A stretch of 64,000 nucleotides of DNA, from positions 716,499 through 780,498 of the forward strand of contig NC_061788.1 in the NCBI RefSeq assembly GCF_022458985.1, in the 5' to 3' direction. Position numbers and translations under genes: made by a program. How positions within the stretch are numbered: position 1 is the first letter of the stretch; every line of letters starts with the position of its first letter. The notes below the pieces were generated by a model that saw only the letters and a list, made by a program, of their open reading frames with translations, was not told the origin of the DNA and made no database searches. This document shows, in pieces, positions 36,411-48,756 of the stretch. This DNA comes from Mugil cephalus. Taxonomy: Eukaryota; Chordata; Actinopteri; Mugiliformes; Mugilidae.

Positions 36411-38741
36411 GACTCTACCCTAATTTCATTACCTTACAGAGAAAATGAACAGGAAGTGTTCTAGTCAACATACCGATGGTGTTTATTAGCTCTGCAGCCT
36501 GTGGTGTTCCTGCTGCTTCCAACAAAGAGGCCAAAATAGGCATAAAGCTGTTAAGTGCCTTTATGGTTGCCACCTGGGCCACTCCTTGCCTCCTGTCCAC
36601 CCTTAATCCCAGAACTCATTAGTGAGTTTACTGATGAGAAGCAGCATCCCAGAAACAGAATAACCCCCTTTTCTAACCAGTGGACTCTCTGTTAGCCTTG
36701 ATGGATTATGATTTGGTTACTCTTCAGAGTCCATTCACACACAATGCTGGAAATTGCAAATGTCTGGCTCATGTAACCCTCCTAAGCAAACCCAGATAAA
36801 TACATCCAGTTGTTTGTTTTTTCATATACACACATCCTTGGTTCTTGGTTTTAACCCATTCACTGACTGGGCTGCTAGTGGAACTGTTAACTGGTCTGTT
36901 TTTATCAAACGAGTCTACAGTCTGCTCTGACATCCCCAGAAGGCCCTGCTACACCCATTCACTATACTTCTCCTGACCTCTCTGCTGTGCCATATGTCCA
37001 AGGCACTCATAAGGCTGGCCTAAGCCTGCCTTTCACTTTCCTGGGATAAACTGCCAGGCCATTGTTGATTTGCCAACAGTTACAGAAGTTTCTAGCATGG
37101 GTTCATCAGGAGTTGTGGCATTGTAGCTGCTCCACTTAACCAAACTAACCCCCACCGCTTTTTCCTTTCGGCAGACATCAGAGGCAGAGCAGACATTTCC
37201 TGAACCCAGGAGACTCTTTAACTCTGCTCGATTCTTAACCAGATTCAGTGCCATTCCAGCATTCCAGTGCAGATCAGAAACTGCATGCCTCGGCCTTCTT
37301 TTTATGACAACATGAATCAGTGATGCTGACCTTGGAAGAATGGCAACAAAAATATCAAGCCAGATGCTCTTTTCAAACAGTTTGAGTCCAGTGCCACCTG
37401 GTATCCTCCTGACACCATTTTACCATTTTCCTCTGTGGTTGGAACACCCTCCTTGCAGATTGCATCTAAGTTGCTTTATGCTCTGGCTGAGCACCCGATC
37501 ATGGCACAGGTCCACAAAACCAGCTTTATGTTAACAGCTCCAGCTCCAGCTCTCTCACTCCAGCTTTGCCATTTCATTATGTCTTGTCAGTGGTCATTAT
37601 GCAACAGTGCCTTTTAGACTTGCAATATTTTCTATATTGTATTTTTAAACTGTTCAGTTGCCTGGCTTGGTATCACTGTGCCTCCATTTAGGTCCACTTT
37701 TGAGGAAATTTAACCACAATGAACTGTGAAATGTAGCTTGGAATGTAAGAGTGTGAAACCTTTTATTTCTTGAGTAACCAGGTCCAGTCCCCATTTGAAA
37801 ATTTGAATCAAACTAAAGAACCCAAAGTGTTCCTCCACGTTGGGCTTTTACTTCTGAATCTGGCTCCAAAATACTGCTAAAGTTCACTGTAAGAGATTGT
37901 ACCACCATTAGACCACTTCATGGGTAAAGACCATTAATGAAAATAAGGATCAAATCTTCTGTAAGGCAACTCGCCATGTCGTGTATAGTTGATGGAGAAT
38001 AATAAGGGGCTTCGGGGGAAATTGTGCGGCAAAACATGTGGCTCGATCGGGATCAGTGTGCTATTACTTTTCTTTCCGAAATACGAATTTTTTGCGACAT
38101 AGGTTTAGACAAAGTCAAAGGCCTACTGCTCAGGCATACTTTCACCTACAGACTTCATTTAAACTTTAAAATGTAGACACAAGCCTTGTGTATTGGTGTA
38201 TTTCTCCTCGTTTTGATAGGTCTTATCGTTGTTGATCAATCACTGTTCAATGACCATGATCTTTTTCCAAAAACCTCGTTTTAGAGCGCAGAATGTTGCT
38301 ACTTAGAGTGACAGAACATGTGTGAAATCGCCTGAAATTTTTCTCTTTCCACGCTCATCCCGGCCACAATTTATACAGTAGACACATGATTTTTTTTTCA
38401 CAAGAATACGAAAACATTCTAGTTTGTGAGTTAAAACTAGCCGTGTCTGGTAACTTTCATGTAGCTAGCTTAAGCCACCTACGGGTAATCTGCGCTGCCT
38501 GCATGATAACATAATGTCTCATTAGGCTGCTTTAAACCTTCTGTATTGATTTAGAAAAAAACGTGATCTGTTTATGTGTTTTCAATCAAACCTTTCTGCA
38601 TAAAAACAAACCTAGAGCACTAAAGATTTGCCTCTGTTCTTCTTGTAGTTGCTGTCGAACCATCTCCTGACCTTTGACCCTGAATCACCTCACCAACCCA
38701 AAGGCACTTTTACGAGCCACATCTCTATCTTTCTATCCATC

Positions 38742-38772
<31 letters not shown>

Positions 38773-39735
38773 TTGTGTGTCTTAATATTTTGTCTTTATT
38801 ACTTTCTTGTAGTGTGTCTGTCAGTGTGTAATAATGCCGGGAGGCTGCATGGCAGACCTTTAAAGTGGATGTTTGGCGGCATCAAGATTTAAACACTACC
38901 TGACACAGAGAGCACCTGAAAGTTATACAGTGGCAGTACTGGCTAGAAATCATGGGTCACACATGCTTGATATAAGAAAGTGCTAAGTAGGTATATTTTA
39001 GATAAGGGGGAAGTTGGGTGTTTTACATATTTCAATAATTAGGTCGCTTGGTGGCTACTGTTGAGCTGTTGGCCTATTCACTGTTATATGGTTTCACACA
39101 GGTTTTATGCCTCCATCACATCATTTATAAGACTGACATGCATATGGAAAATTTCATAATGACCCAAGATAGATTTCAGTGGCATTGTGAGTTTTGTTCC
39201 AATGATAACCACCAGGACATAGTATAGGACCACGCCGTGCCTCGTTTGTGGCCTGTTTCAAGTGTTTCATGTGTTTGTGTAATGTCAGAGCATTGATCAT
39301 CATTCTGATTATGTGTGTTGGTTTAAATGAAAATAAAGTGAACTAAATGCATTCCTTTTGTCTTTACTGTCCAGGCTCTCATTTCATTGTGCCTCATAGT
39401 AGAAGTCAAAACTCATTATGCATCACTATGCACATTTAGCAAAGCAAAGTAGTTATGATGCATCATAAAATGAACAAGTGACTAGGCAGATATTGACATA
39501 TTTATAATGCACTATTCAGATTAAAATTATAATCATTCATAACCAGTTGTCATAGTGCATCATGAAGTTGGTTATGACGACTTGTGAATATGTATAGATG
39601 GTAAAATGACCATTATAATGCTTTATAGATACCTTATAAAATATTATGAGTGCATTCATAGGGCGTTATAAATACAACCTTCATAGAAAGTGTTATTCCA
39701 GCTATGTGAAAGTGTAGCTTCTCTAGTTTTTAATG
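36411..39735. other. Unassigned 3.3 kb, possibly decayed element interior
   Basis: No gene recognised. Two minus-strand frames (36415-36600 and 37033-37254) and a + strand frame (37340-37617) look protein-like in composition but match nothing recalled. A (GT)n tract is at 38745-38780. The right part (39640-39705) ends cttcatagaaagtgttattcc, resembling a transposon terminus, without a matching left end. Confidence 0.3.
38745..38780. repeat. (GT)n microsatellite
   Basis: About 15 GT units followed by a second short run. Confidence 0.9.
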
Positions 39736-39903
39736 ACACCAGCATGGGAGAGTGGAGCGGAGAGGATTGTGGCTGTTACATTTTGATGGAACATAGTTAC
39801 AGGGCTTTTACAGACATTGTTCCCCGGACTGGGAATATTTGACTGTGAGATGCAGACCCGTCTATCTACCCCATGAGTTTGCCGTTGTTATGGTAACAGC
39901 TGT

Positions 39904-40374
39904 TGTCACGACCCGTCGGCCATGAGCTGGCTACTTTGTATGTGTGTGTGAGGGCTGCTGGTGGGCGTGGTTTGGGAAACTCCAGACTACACACCTGCTA
40001 CTCATCTCACCTGCACTCCGGTTCCTCGTCACCTAATCAACTCCCCTATAAAGACCAGTCCAACCTTCCAGTCCCCGCCGGATCGTCGCATCAGCTCGTA
40101 TGAGACACACCAGAAAACCGGAATTTAACTTCAACAAGTAAACCTGCCTCTAACTCGCTTTTTTCCTGTCTTTACACCAGACCTTCACACCCTCTGCTTG
40201 AAACTAGATCCGCCTGCCAGCAAGCCCAGACCGAGACCCCTGGAGCTCCGATCCATGTGCTCGCCCAGACTCTTCAGCAACTCATGCCACGACTCATTTC
40301 TGTTTTCAAATAAAACTCACTGAAAATCATTTTAACTCCTGGTCTGCTTTTGAGTCCTGTCACCAGTCCTGACA
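39904..40374. mobile_element. Solo LTR inserted in the LINE (471 bp)
   Basis: The unit begins TGTCA and ends TGACA (inverted TG...CA ends). It is flanked by the 5 bp direct repeat GCTGT at 39899-39903 and 40375-40379. A TATAAA-like site lies near 40047 and AATAAA near 40311, in + orientation. LINE endonuclease sequence continues right after it. Size, ends and duplication fit a solo LTR of a Gypsy-type or retroviral element. Confidence 0.85.
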
Positions 40375-41435
40375 GCTGTATACATTCCACCCGACGCTAA
40401 TGCTAACATAGCTCTTGGGGAGCTACATAGAGCAGTTATCAGCCAGCAGAGCTCTCATCCTGAGGCAGTGCACATCATAGCAGGGGACTTTAACCATGCT
40501 GAATTGAAGTCAGTACTACCTAAACTCTATCAGCATGTCCAATGTGCAACAAGAGGCCTAAACACGCTGGACAAAGTCTATAGCAACATTCAGAGAGGCT
40601 ATAGAGCAAGACCACTACCACATCTGGGTCTGTCAGATCATATGTCCATGCTGCTGATTCCTGCATACACCCCCCTCAGGAGGAGGCCCCCCCCAACCAT
40701 AAAAGCTGTGAAAACATGGCCAGAGGGTGCACTACACCAGCTGCAGGACTGTTTTGAAAGCACAGATTGGAGTGTGTTTGAACACCAGGAGAAGCTCAAC
40801 CACTTCTTCGCCGCTTCGAGGTGGAAGGACACAAGGCAGCCACAGCTCGTCCACTGAACTGCAACAGCTCCAGCTTCTCGGTGCAGGAACATGAGGTGAG
40901 GTGCACACTGAAGGCAGTGAACCATAGGAAGACGCCCAACCAGATGGAGTGACCGAAAGGGTCCTCAGAGAATGTGCAGACCAGCTGACTGGGGTCTTCA
41001 CCAGGACCTTTAATGAGTCACTGTCCCAGTCCTTCATCCCACCATGCCTGAAGTCGGCCACAATCGTCCCGCTGCCTAAAAAGACCACCATCAACAATCT
41101 TAACCACTACAGACCAGTTGCTCTGACACCTGTGGTCATGAAGTGCTTCGAAAAACTGGTCCGACACCACATCACGTCCTGCCTCCCACCCACATTTGAC
41201 CCACTTCAATTTGCATACAGAGCGAACAGATCAACAGAGGATGCCATCTGCACAGTGCTCCACACCACCATCTCCCATCTGGAACAACAGGGACGCTATG
41301 CCAGACTGCTCTTTGTTGACTTTAGCTCTGCCTTTAACACCATACTCCCAGACAGACTGACAGAAAAACTGCTGGACATTGGACCATCAGCCTCCACCTG
41401 CTGCTGGATTAGACATCCTCTCCAACCGTGTAGAG

Positions 41436-41763
41436 CAGAGGTGTCAAACATAAGGCCCGGGGGCCAAAACTGGCCCGCCAGAGGGTCCAATCTGGCCCGT
41501 CAGATAAATTTGCAAAAATTACACTGAAGATATCAGCTGAAAATATTTGATAAAATAAGAAATTGCACTTGCACCTTGCACTTCTTAAGAAATTCATGGT
41601 TGTTCATTACATGTAGCTGTACTTTTTTGCACTAAAGCAAAGGGAAACATTTGGAGTTGTCCTCATTTACCAGTTAATAAGCTATTCTGTTACTAGTCTG
41701 GCCCCATTGAGATCAAATTGGGCTAAATGTGGCCCCTGAACTAAAATGAGTTTGACACGCCTG
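41436..41763. mobile_element. hAT (Charlie-like) MITE inserted in the LINE (328 bp)
   Basis: Ends CAGAGGTGTCAAAC and GTTTGACACGCCTG are near-perfect inverted repeats. The 8 bp flanks GTGTAGAG and GTGTAAAG differ at one base. It splits the LINE reverse transcriptase. Its ends resemble the larger element at 61088-62097, indicating the same family. No coding capacity. Confidence 0.9.
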
Positions 41764-42866
41764 GTGTAAAGAGTCAGAGTCGGGCCCCATCTCTCAACAG
41801 CCCTCAGCCTCAACATCGGCTCCCCACAGGGCTGTGTACTCAGTCCTCTGCTCTACACTCTGTCCACCCATGACTGTGTCAGCACCCACCCAGACAACAT
41901 CGTGATTAAACTTGCAGACGAAACCACCTTAGTGGGACTAATCTCTGAGACTGTCTACAGGGAGGGGGTCCAGAGGCTGGTGGAGTGGTGTGACAACAAC
42001 AACTTGGTCTAAAACACCTCGAAAACAAAGGAGATGATTGTGGACTACAGGAGGAGGAAGACTGACCTGCAGCCCATCTGCATTAACGGGGAGTCTGTGG
42101 AGAGGGTGCACAGCTTCAAGTTCCTGGGTGTGCACATGGACGCAGACCTCAGATGGAGCTCCAACGCCTCAGCGGTTGTGAAGAAAGCCCAGCAGCGGCT
42201 TCACTTTCTGAGGATCCTCAGGAGGATCAACCTAAAGAGGGAGCTGCTGACTGTCTTCTATTGCTGCTCCATTGAGAGTGTGCTGACATATGGCACATAG
42301 AAAGGCACTACAAAGGGTCATTAACACGGCCCAGAAGATCATTGGCCACCCTCTCCCCTCCGTACAGGACCTTTACAGCACCCGCTGCCTGAGGAAGGCA
42401 CGCAGCATCCTGAAAGACATTTCACACCCAGGACACCGGGTGTTCCAGCTCCTGCCCTCTGGCAGACGTTTCAGGAAGGACAAACAGACTGAGGGACAGT
42501 TTCTACAACAGGGCCATAACCCTGCTGAACAAAAACAGCTGACACAACCGTATCATTTCAGCCACAACGTTTCACTTTCATGAAAATAATGACTGTGCAA
42601 TAAGCTTTTCCTTTTCTAGCATTTGCCAAACAGAACTGCAATATTTTACATTCTATCTTATGCCTCTGTTTACAGTCCTGTTTACATTGTAATTCGTATA
42701 TGGTGTCCTTTTTTTCCCCTTGTTTTTGTTGTACATGTCTTGTTTAGTTTAGTTATTTATTTAATATTTATCTTTTGCACTGACGGGAGAGCTGTGCCTC
42801 ACTTTTGTTATGCAATGTATATTGTTTTATGCTACAGTGCAATGACAATAAAGACTCTAATCTAAA

Positions 42867-43137
42867 TCTTATTGTTTTTCACTAAACATTGTAATTACTG
42901 ACAAACATGTTTACATTAAAATACACTTGAACAGTTCTTTTTATAGTTTAAAGGTTGATCAATTAGAGACTGTAGCAAAAAACAACACACATCCAGTTGT
43001 ATGAAATAGTAACTGTTCAAAAATCACAATCAAGGAACATGCATTTGGTCATTGACTGGGCACTGACTACAATTCATGTCAATACTTGGGTAATATCAAA
43101 ATCAAGGAGTCCTCAGACAAAAAATGGTTTCAAAAAG
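42867..43137. other. Spacer between LINE and GTPase copy 2 flank
   Basis: No gene or clear repeat seen. From about 43138 the sequence matches the 3' flank of GTPase copy 1. Confidence 0.4.
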
Positions 43138-43792
43138 CAGAGATTTTATTCAGAATTCACAGAAAACTGCTTCAACCAGGAGACGATTGAATGAGAAGAA
43201 CAGAATATAGTGAATTAAAAAAATCACAACAACATAAAATGATCCAAATGTTTCCACTGAGTCATGTGAAACATTCCAACTAGTCATTCCAGCATGAACA
43301 CATGAAGAGTCCAAGGTATGAATCAAATCAAAGAACATTAGATTTCAGGACTGTTCTCTTCAAAAACACTCAAGTGTGAAAGTTGGATGGAGCTCCAGCT
43401 CAGCAGAAGATTTCTCCACTGTGTCTGAGTTCAGTGTGAGTAACATCCTCTGTACAAACTGATTAGAATGACAACAACAAGCCAGGAATAGGAGACACAA
43501 TCATATCACACTGATACAACATTTTCCTCATGGAACACTTTTACTGCTGATACATGAACTACATTTTACTGACAACTGATAACACTACTAATATGTTGGT
43601 GTTGGTACTTTGACTGAAGTCAATGATCTGAATACTTCCTCCACCATGTTTCTGATTGGAAATATCAACTGGATATTACACTGAACACAATCACAATCAA
43701 ACAACTGATTCATGTTTAAAGATCAGATCAGCTAAATGATCACAATCATGATGATCATCTACATCAATGAGGCTTAACTTATTTTCTAGATC

Positions 43793-45253
43793 CTATTCAT
43801 TCTTCATGTATCTCAGTGCTGCTCTGGTTCCTTCATCCATTCTGTTTTTCATCTCCTCCAGTTTCTGGACCTTCTCTCTGTCTCCTCTCTCCTTCATCTT
43901 CTCAATCAGAAAGTCCAAGTGGACATGAGTGGACACTGAATCAACATTCAGGGCGATCTTCTCCAGGTTGACAACATGTTGGTAGGCCTTATCCAGGAAC
44001 TTGGACTTTTCTGATCTCAGTTGGTTCATTTCTTTCTCAAGATTTTCCAAAAGGCTCAACTTCTTCTCACTTTCTGATTTATTCTTCTTAAACTTCTGTT
44101 TCATTTCCGCTTCAGTTTTCTGAACTCTCCTCGTCTTGATCACATATTTCCACTTTTCTTTCACATGATCTGTTACAGGACACTTGTTGGTACAAACAGT
44201 ACAGAAACCTTCTGTTATGACCTCACATTGTCCAGGATACCAGGCCATTGTACATCCAGGATAGTGACAGTTCTCCTCACAGACAGTACAACAGAAAGCT
44301 CCTTCATAAAACACCAACCCCCACATCCCACCATCAATAGCTTCTTTTTCTTTGTAGGGCTCATCAACTTCTACAGTGAACTCTTCATTCTTCTTCATCT
44401 TTTCTTCATGTTTCTTCAGAGCTTTTCGAATCTGTTTGATCTCATTCTGTTTCAGTTCAGTCAGGTTGATTCTGTCTTCCAGGTTTTGGATGCAGGCTGT
44501 CAGTCTGATACGTTCATTCAGAACATTCACAGTTTTCATCAGTTTCTGAGGTTCAGTTTTTTCCAGAAAAGCTGTGAACTCTCTCATTCCTCTCATTGAT
44601 ATTTGATCAGCACCTTCCAGGAATTCTTCTTCATCCTTCCTTGTTCTGTCTTCATCCTGACAGTTGTCAAACAGGAAGTAAACAGGTTGATTGTTCTCAT
44701 TTTTTGCACATTTAATTTTTGCTGCTTCAAGAGTTTCAAGAGCATTTCTAGGTTTTCTTCCATCTGAGTGTGTGATGAGAGCTACAATGTTTTTCTCCAG
44801 GTCTTTTCCAAACAGAGACGTCACTGAATCAAAGACGTACATCAGTCGATCACTGAGTCTATTATCACTGGCCTTCATCACCAGACCCACTGCATTAATT
44901 TCATGAACTCCATCCTCTGATCTAAACAAGCCCAATAATTTTTGACTGATGATGACATCATGTTCAATTCCTCTGGTGTCTCCATATCCAGGAGTATCGA
45001 TGATGGTCAGAGAGTAGGGCAGAGTTTCACCTTCAAAACCAAAGATCTGGTACACGATCACATCTGATGTCTGACTTTCTGCTTTACCTCTTTTCTCGTC
45101 CTCTACGATCTGAAACCAGACTTCATCCTCAAACTTCACTCCCATGGTGTAGTTGACCAGAGAGTTGATCAAAGTAGATTTTCCTGATCCTGATTCTCCA
45201 ACCAGTAAGATGGTTCTATTGGTCTTGTTCATGTTTCTTTCTCCAACAGTCAT
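43793..45253 (-). CDS. AIG1/GIMAP-like GTPase with Cys/His cluster, copy 2
   Basis: Paralogue of 32339-33772, very similar throughout. Numbering from the ATG at 45253: Walker A GESGSGKS at 19-26, DTPGYGD, then THSDGRKP, the same coiled-coil and Cys/His module, and the same C-terminal tail (EGTRAALRYMKNE). Differences: a ~20-residue insert before the cluster (FTVEVDEPYKEKEAIDGG) missing in copy 1; CHYPGC instead of CHYPC; and TRKDEEEF versus ADEREF. The cluster Cys residues are otherwise kept. Upstream the frame is open to an acceptor at about 45375, so the first exon is elsewhere, possibly at 57.06-57.11 kb. Both copies look intact and could be expressed. The function is inferred from GIMAP/AIG1 relatives. 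Confidence 0.85.
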   Translation of the reverse strand: MTVGERNMNKTNRTILLVGESGSGKSTLINSLVNYTMGVKFEDEVWFQIVEDEKRGKAESQTSDVIVYQIFGFEGETLPYSLTIIDTPGYGDTRGIEHDVIISQKLLGLFRSEDGVHEINAVGLVMKASDNRLSDRLMYVFDSVTSLFGKDLEKNIVALITHSDGRKPRNALETLEAAKIKCAKNENNQPVYFLFDNCQDEDRTRKDEEEFLEGADQISMRGMREFTAFLEKTEPQKLMKTVNVLNERIRLTACIQNLEDRINLTELKQNEIKQIRKALKKHEEKMKKNEEFTVEVDEPYKEKEAIDGGMWGLVFYEGAFCCTVCEENCHYPGCTMAWYPGQCEVITEGFCTVCTNKCPVTDHVKEKWKYVIKTRRVQKTEAEMKQKFKKNKSESEKKLSLLENLEKEMNQLRSEKSKFLDKAYQHVVNLEKIALNVDSVSTHVHLDFLIEKMKERGDREKVQKLEEMKNRMDEGTRAALRYMKNE

Positions 45254-45374
45254 TCTAGTCAGAGTTCCAATCTCCTCTGTCTTTGGTTCCAGCTGGTAGA
45301 CAGAAGGAGATCCTGAACGGATCCGAATACTTCTGGAGGTGATGTCCTGATACTTTGATGAGATGTTTGTGTTC
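45254..45374 (-). CDS. Likely 5' extension of GTPase copy 2 coding exon
   Basis: Open in-phase from the acceptor (TTTTTTTAGCAG on the minus strand) to the ATG at 45253, with no other ATG. It matches the equivalent stretch of copy 1 in phase and residues, so initiation probably occurs in an upstream exon. Confidence 0.6.
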
Positions 45375-45382
45375 CTGCTAAA

Positions 45383-46690
45383 AAAAGTTTAGATATTACA
45401 TGTTGAAACTTTATGCACATATCATTCCATCACAGTACAGTTATCACTTGAAACACTAAAATCCATTTCAATTCAAATTTGAGAGAAGTTTTAAATGCAG
45501 CATTAGAATTTCAGATCCCTTAAATTAGAGTTCACTGAGAATACTCAATATGTTAGGAAGGTTAAGAATGATTTGATTTGAATGATGATTTGAAGAATGA
45601 ATGATTAGGGCTGGAGGCTGAATACGGCAATTGGAATGGTACGAATAAGATGTTTTATTTATTTATTTTATTTTTTAGTTTTATTTTTTACAAATCCTTA
45701 TTTTGACCTGGAGATTGTTCTATTACGTTCCATCAGTACAGGGACACATGCAGTCAGGTTCTCTCATGTTAGCATTAGTCTGTTAGCATTCATTAGTTTG
45801 GTAATTCAGACTATTGTCCACTGGTAAATGATAAATGGACGTTCTTTTATATCACACTTTTTGCCATGCAATTGAAGCAACTGGAGGTTCAGTGTATTGC
45901 TCAAGGACACTTGGTCATGTGTGACATTGTGGGGATTGAACCTGTAACCTCTCTACCTACTGAGCCACAGTCGCCCCTATTGTCTCCCACAAGAACCAAA
46001 TCATCATCACAGTCATGTTGTGTCCCTTCAAGTCAGAATAAATCACCTCTATTAGCTGCATTTAATGCAAACATCAACCAATACTGCACATACATCCACA
46101 ATTATTACAATGGATCATTAAACAATACTTATTTGAACTCTTACACATCCTGAATTACAAGTGGAACTCAAAAACTGGATTTTGCACCTACTTTGAATTT
46201 TATTTGAATACAAATAAAAATACAAATACTGGATGCTTTGCACACCCCTAATTTGTATAGTGAAAACAGATGGGCAGTCAATAACAACAGGCACACAGTC
46301 TGTTTTCCTAGACAGTGATAAATCTTTAGAATATTCATTTCATTGCCATTTTCATTCAAAACATATATTTGAACATCTGGTTTCATGACTAAGTCACATT
46401 ACATCAGCATGACAAGACGCTGCAGTTTAGGTCAGGGAGAATGTTATTCTCAGCTGAGGCATTGTCTATTTATTTATCTTTCCTAACACATGCAGGGGCT
46501 ATAACATTTAAGTTACTGTATGAAAGGGTTTTTGTGATAATTCAATCCTAGCAGCATGGAACTAGTGCTGTTAATGAAGACAGGCAGCAGTGGTTGAGTG
46601 TGTGGTGTGTGTAGGCTAAATTAAAATCAGCAAAGGATATGTTCAGGATCATGGCTAACCTTAGTTTGTCAGGGCATTTTTTGATTTAGG
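45383..46690. other. Upstream flank of GTPase copy 2
   Basis: No gene seen. About 45850-46138 matches the copy 1 flank and contains the empty Merlin target site AACAATAC. The remainder is AT-rich and unassigned. Confidence 0.45.
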
Positions 46691-46849
46691 CGCTTTTGTG
46701 TGGCTGTCTACGGTGGCTGACAAGGACCAAATGGATGGCCACAACTCAATATGTCTCAGTTCGAGAAAAACAGCTTCAAATACAGAAACGATGCAAAATC
46801 ACAAACTCAAACACAGGTCTAAACGTGGTACAAAAAGTGGAACATGGTG

Positions 46850-47940
46850 CAAACGAAAAAACGTGCTGCAAAAAAGACGGATGCATCATTGTGCTGCAAA
46901 TAGAGAAACGATGCAAACCATGACATGATCTGCCAACTAGGGCTGGGCGTATCGATCTAAATATCGATAGTTTCGTTACCAAGGCCAGCAACAGTAAATT
47001 ATTCGTCACAGAATTCATGCGAGTGCAGCTTTTCTCTAAGTCTGTTCATGGCAGGAGCTTCTCCATCCTCCACCTGTATTAAAAGGTACATATGGATGGA
47101 GTTTGATACTCAAATCACAGCATCACAGCAGCATCTCACAGCTGGAACTGATGACGTTGTTAAACTGCGTCAGGAAACAGACTCACGTCTGTGGTGGAAA
47201 ATTAATGAGCCAACATTTCCCTCTTTGTGCAATTTTTAATATTTGTTATTACATTGTTGCTTTTGTTTACTTATTTGCTCAACTGACTGCTGATACTGAC
47301 TTAATTTTCCATTGCTGTTGTGTTTTTGACATTGTTATATTTATATTTTTGGTACATTGTTTGTATCGTATGCAATTTTGTCAACAATGCAAACCATTGT
47401 GAGTTACTTTAACAGATCGCTGAAGATCCGCTCGGTTCTAAAGGGCTAAAAAAAAGGTTAGAACAAGGCGCTCATGAATACTGGTAAATTCAGGTAATTC
47501 AGACGCACAATATCAGCCTGTCCTATATTTTGCCTTTTGCGTTGGGCTGCACACATGCTCTCTCAGCTGATGGAAAAAACAATTGTATGTCGTAAAAGGT
47601 AACTTATTTAAATTTTGTACTGCTAAGTTGTTTTATACTGTAATTAGTTAAGAAAAAATAGTTTATTTGCCTAAATATTTGTTCTGTATTTTATTATAAT
47701 CATAATCAAGTAATTAATGGCAAAATCAATATGTTCCAAGAAAAGTATTGGTATCTGCAATACTAGCGTCGTATTTACTTGGTATTGGATCAATACCAAA
47801 ATTCCCATTAAGAGCTTGCTGAACCACTGTGCGTGAAAATACAACGGGAACGTTCATGGTTTGCATCGTTTCTCTATTTGCAGCACATTTCATGATGATG
47901 CATCCGTCTTTGTTTTTTGCAGAACGTTTTTCTCCAAGTC
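46850..47940. repeat. Inverted repeat arms flanking a hAT relic
   Basis: The segment around 46850-46923 (…gacggatgcatcattgtgc…tagagaaacgatgcaaacc) reappears inverted at about 47856-47940 (ggtttgcatcgtttctcta…gatgcatccgtct). The arms are about 75-85 bp with small indels, and the loop of about 930 bp carries the hAT relic. This could be the terminal repeats of a foldback or other DNA element into which the hAT inserted. Confidence 0.75.
46935..47810 (+). mobile_element. hAT transposon relic with transposase C-terminus
   Basis: The left end agggctgggcgtatcgatct resembles hAT termini. Inside, 47048-47239 encodes KLRQETDSRLWWKINEPTFP, matching the C-terminal dimerisation segment of hAT/ZBED transposases ('DPLxWWKxxExxFPxL'). 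The right end is decayed (paired tattggtat/ataccaa motifs near 47745-47800). No intact transposase remains. Confidence 0.6.
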
Positions 47941-47944
47941 CCTT

Positions 47945-48750
47945 AAGTTCCCAGGAGTAGGGTTCTGAGACTGTTTGGTTCAGTGAACACAAGAAAAGTC
48001 CAGCCCCAGATGGAATCGGGATAACAATGGAAACAAATGGCAAAGAATTTCTCCACCTCCTGGCATGTGTGTGAGTCTGTGGAAGTATAAAGTAAAGACG
48101 TTCTTCAGTTCATTACCTTGCCTGATTATTGACTCCAACCCAGAATGTGTTACACACTCCAAAACATGAATTAACCATTTCTTGCTCATTCTGCATGTGT
48201 GCTTTGGGCGTTTGAACTTTTGGCTTGTGATCAATGTCTCTTGAAGCAGCATTCAAGCAAGAAAATATCAGAAACAATCTTCGAGAACTGCTGAGAATGT
48301 GTTAATTCAGCTGAAGACAGGTAGTTGAGTTTGATTCCAAGTTATATAGAGGTGCACACTTATGCAGTAAAGTAATTTCATTCATCATTCCACCCCGAAT
48401 GCTTCAGATGCTAATGTGTGCCCACTTCCATCAGACTATAAAACAGCACACAGCACTGACCTCACTGAGCCCATATGTAGCCTAGTTACATAGTCACTTT
48501 ATGCACAACGGTTGTCACTTTGTGTACTATATTTTTTGTTGACGGTTGTATTTGTCCTATTTAATGTTGTTTGCTACCTGCTCTCTGTGTCAGGTAGTGT
48601 TTAAATCTTTATGTTGAGTGTCACAAATACATACATATGATACAAATCACTTTGGGACAGCAAATGAAATTCCATGAGAATTTATACTACATTATGGAGC
48701 TGTGGTTAACGAAGCAGCCTTAAGAAGCTGGGGTCACTCGTTCAATATGC
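47945..48750. other. Unassigned stretch right of the inverted repeat
   Basis: No gene recognised. 48440-48640 has the composition of a LINE 3' end, without a decisive motif. Confidence 0.3.
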
Positions 48751-48756
48751 ACGACT

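Larger units (their letters stand above)
39740..42866 (+). mobile_element. L2/CR1-like LINE, decayed, with two insertions
   Basis: Endonuclease sequence ([29 protein letters not shown]) precedes the reverse transcriptase ([65 protein letters not shown]). The C-terminal region FKFLGVHMD and LRKARSILKDISHPGHRVFQ LLPSGRRF follows, then an AT-rich 3' end with gacaataaagac at about 42843. Frameshifts, an in-frame stop near 42010, and LADE in place of the FADD active site show it is dead. A solo LTR (39904-40374) interrupts the endonuclease and a hAT MITE (41436-41763) interrupts the reverse transcriptase. Confidence 0.88.
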
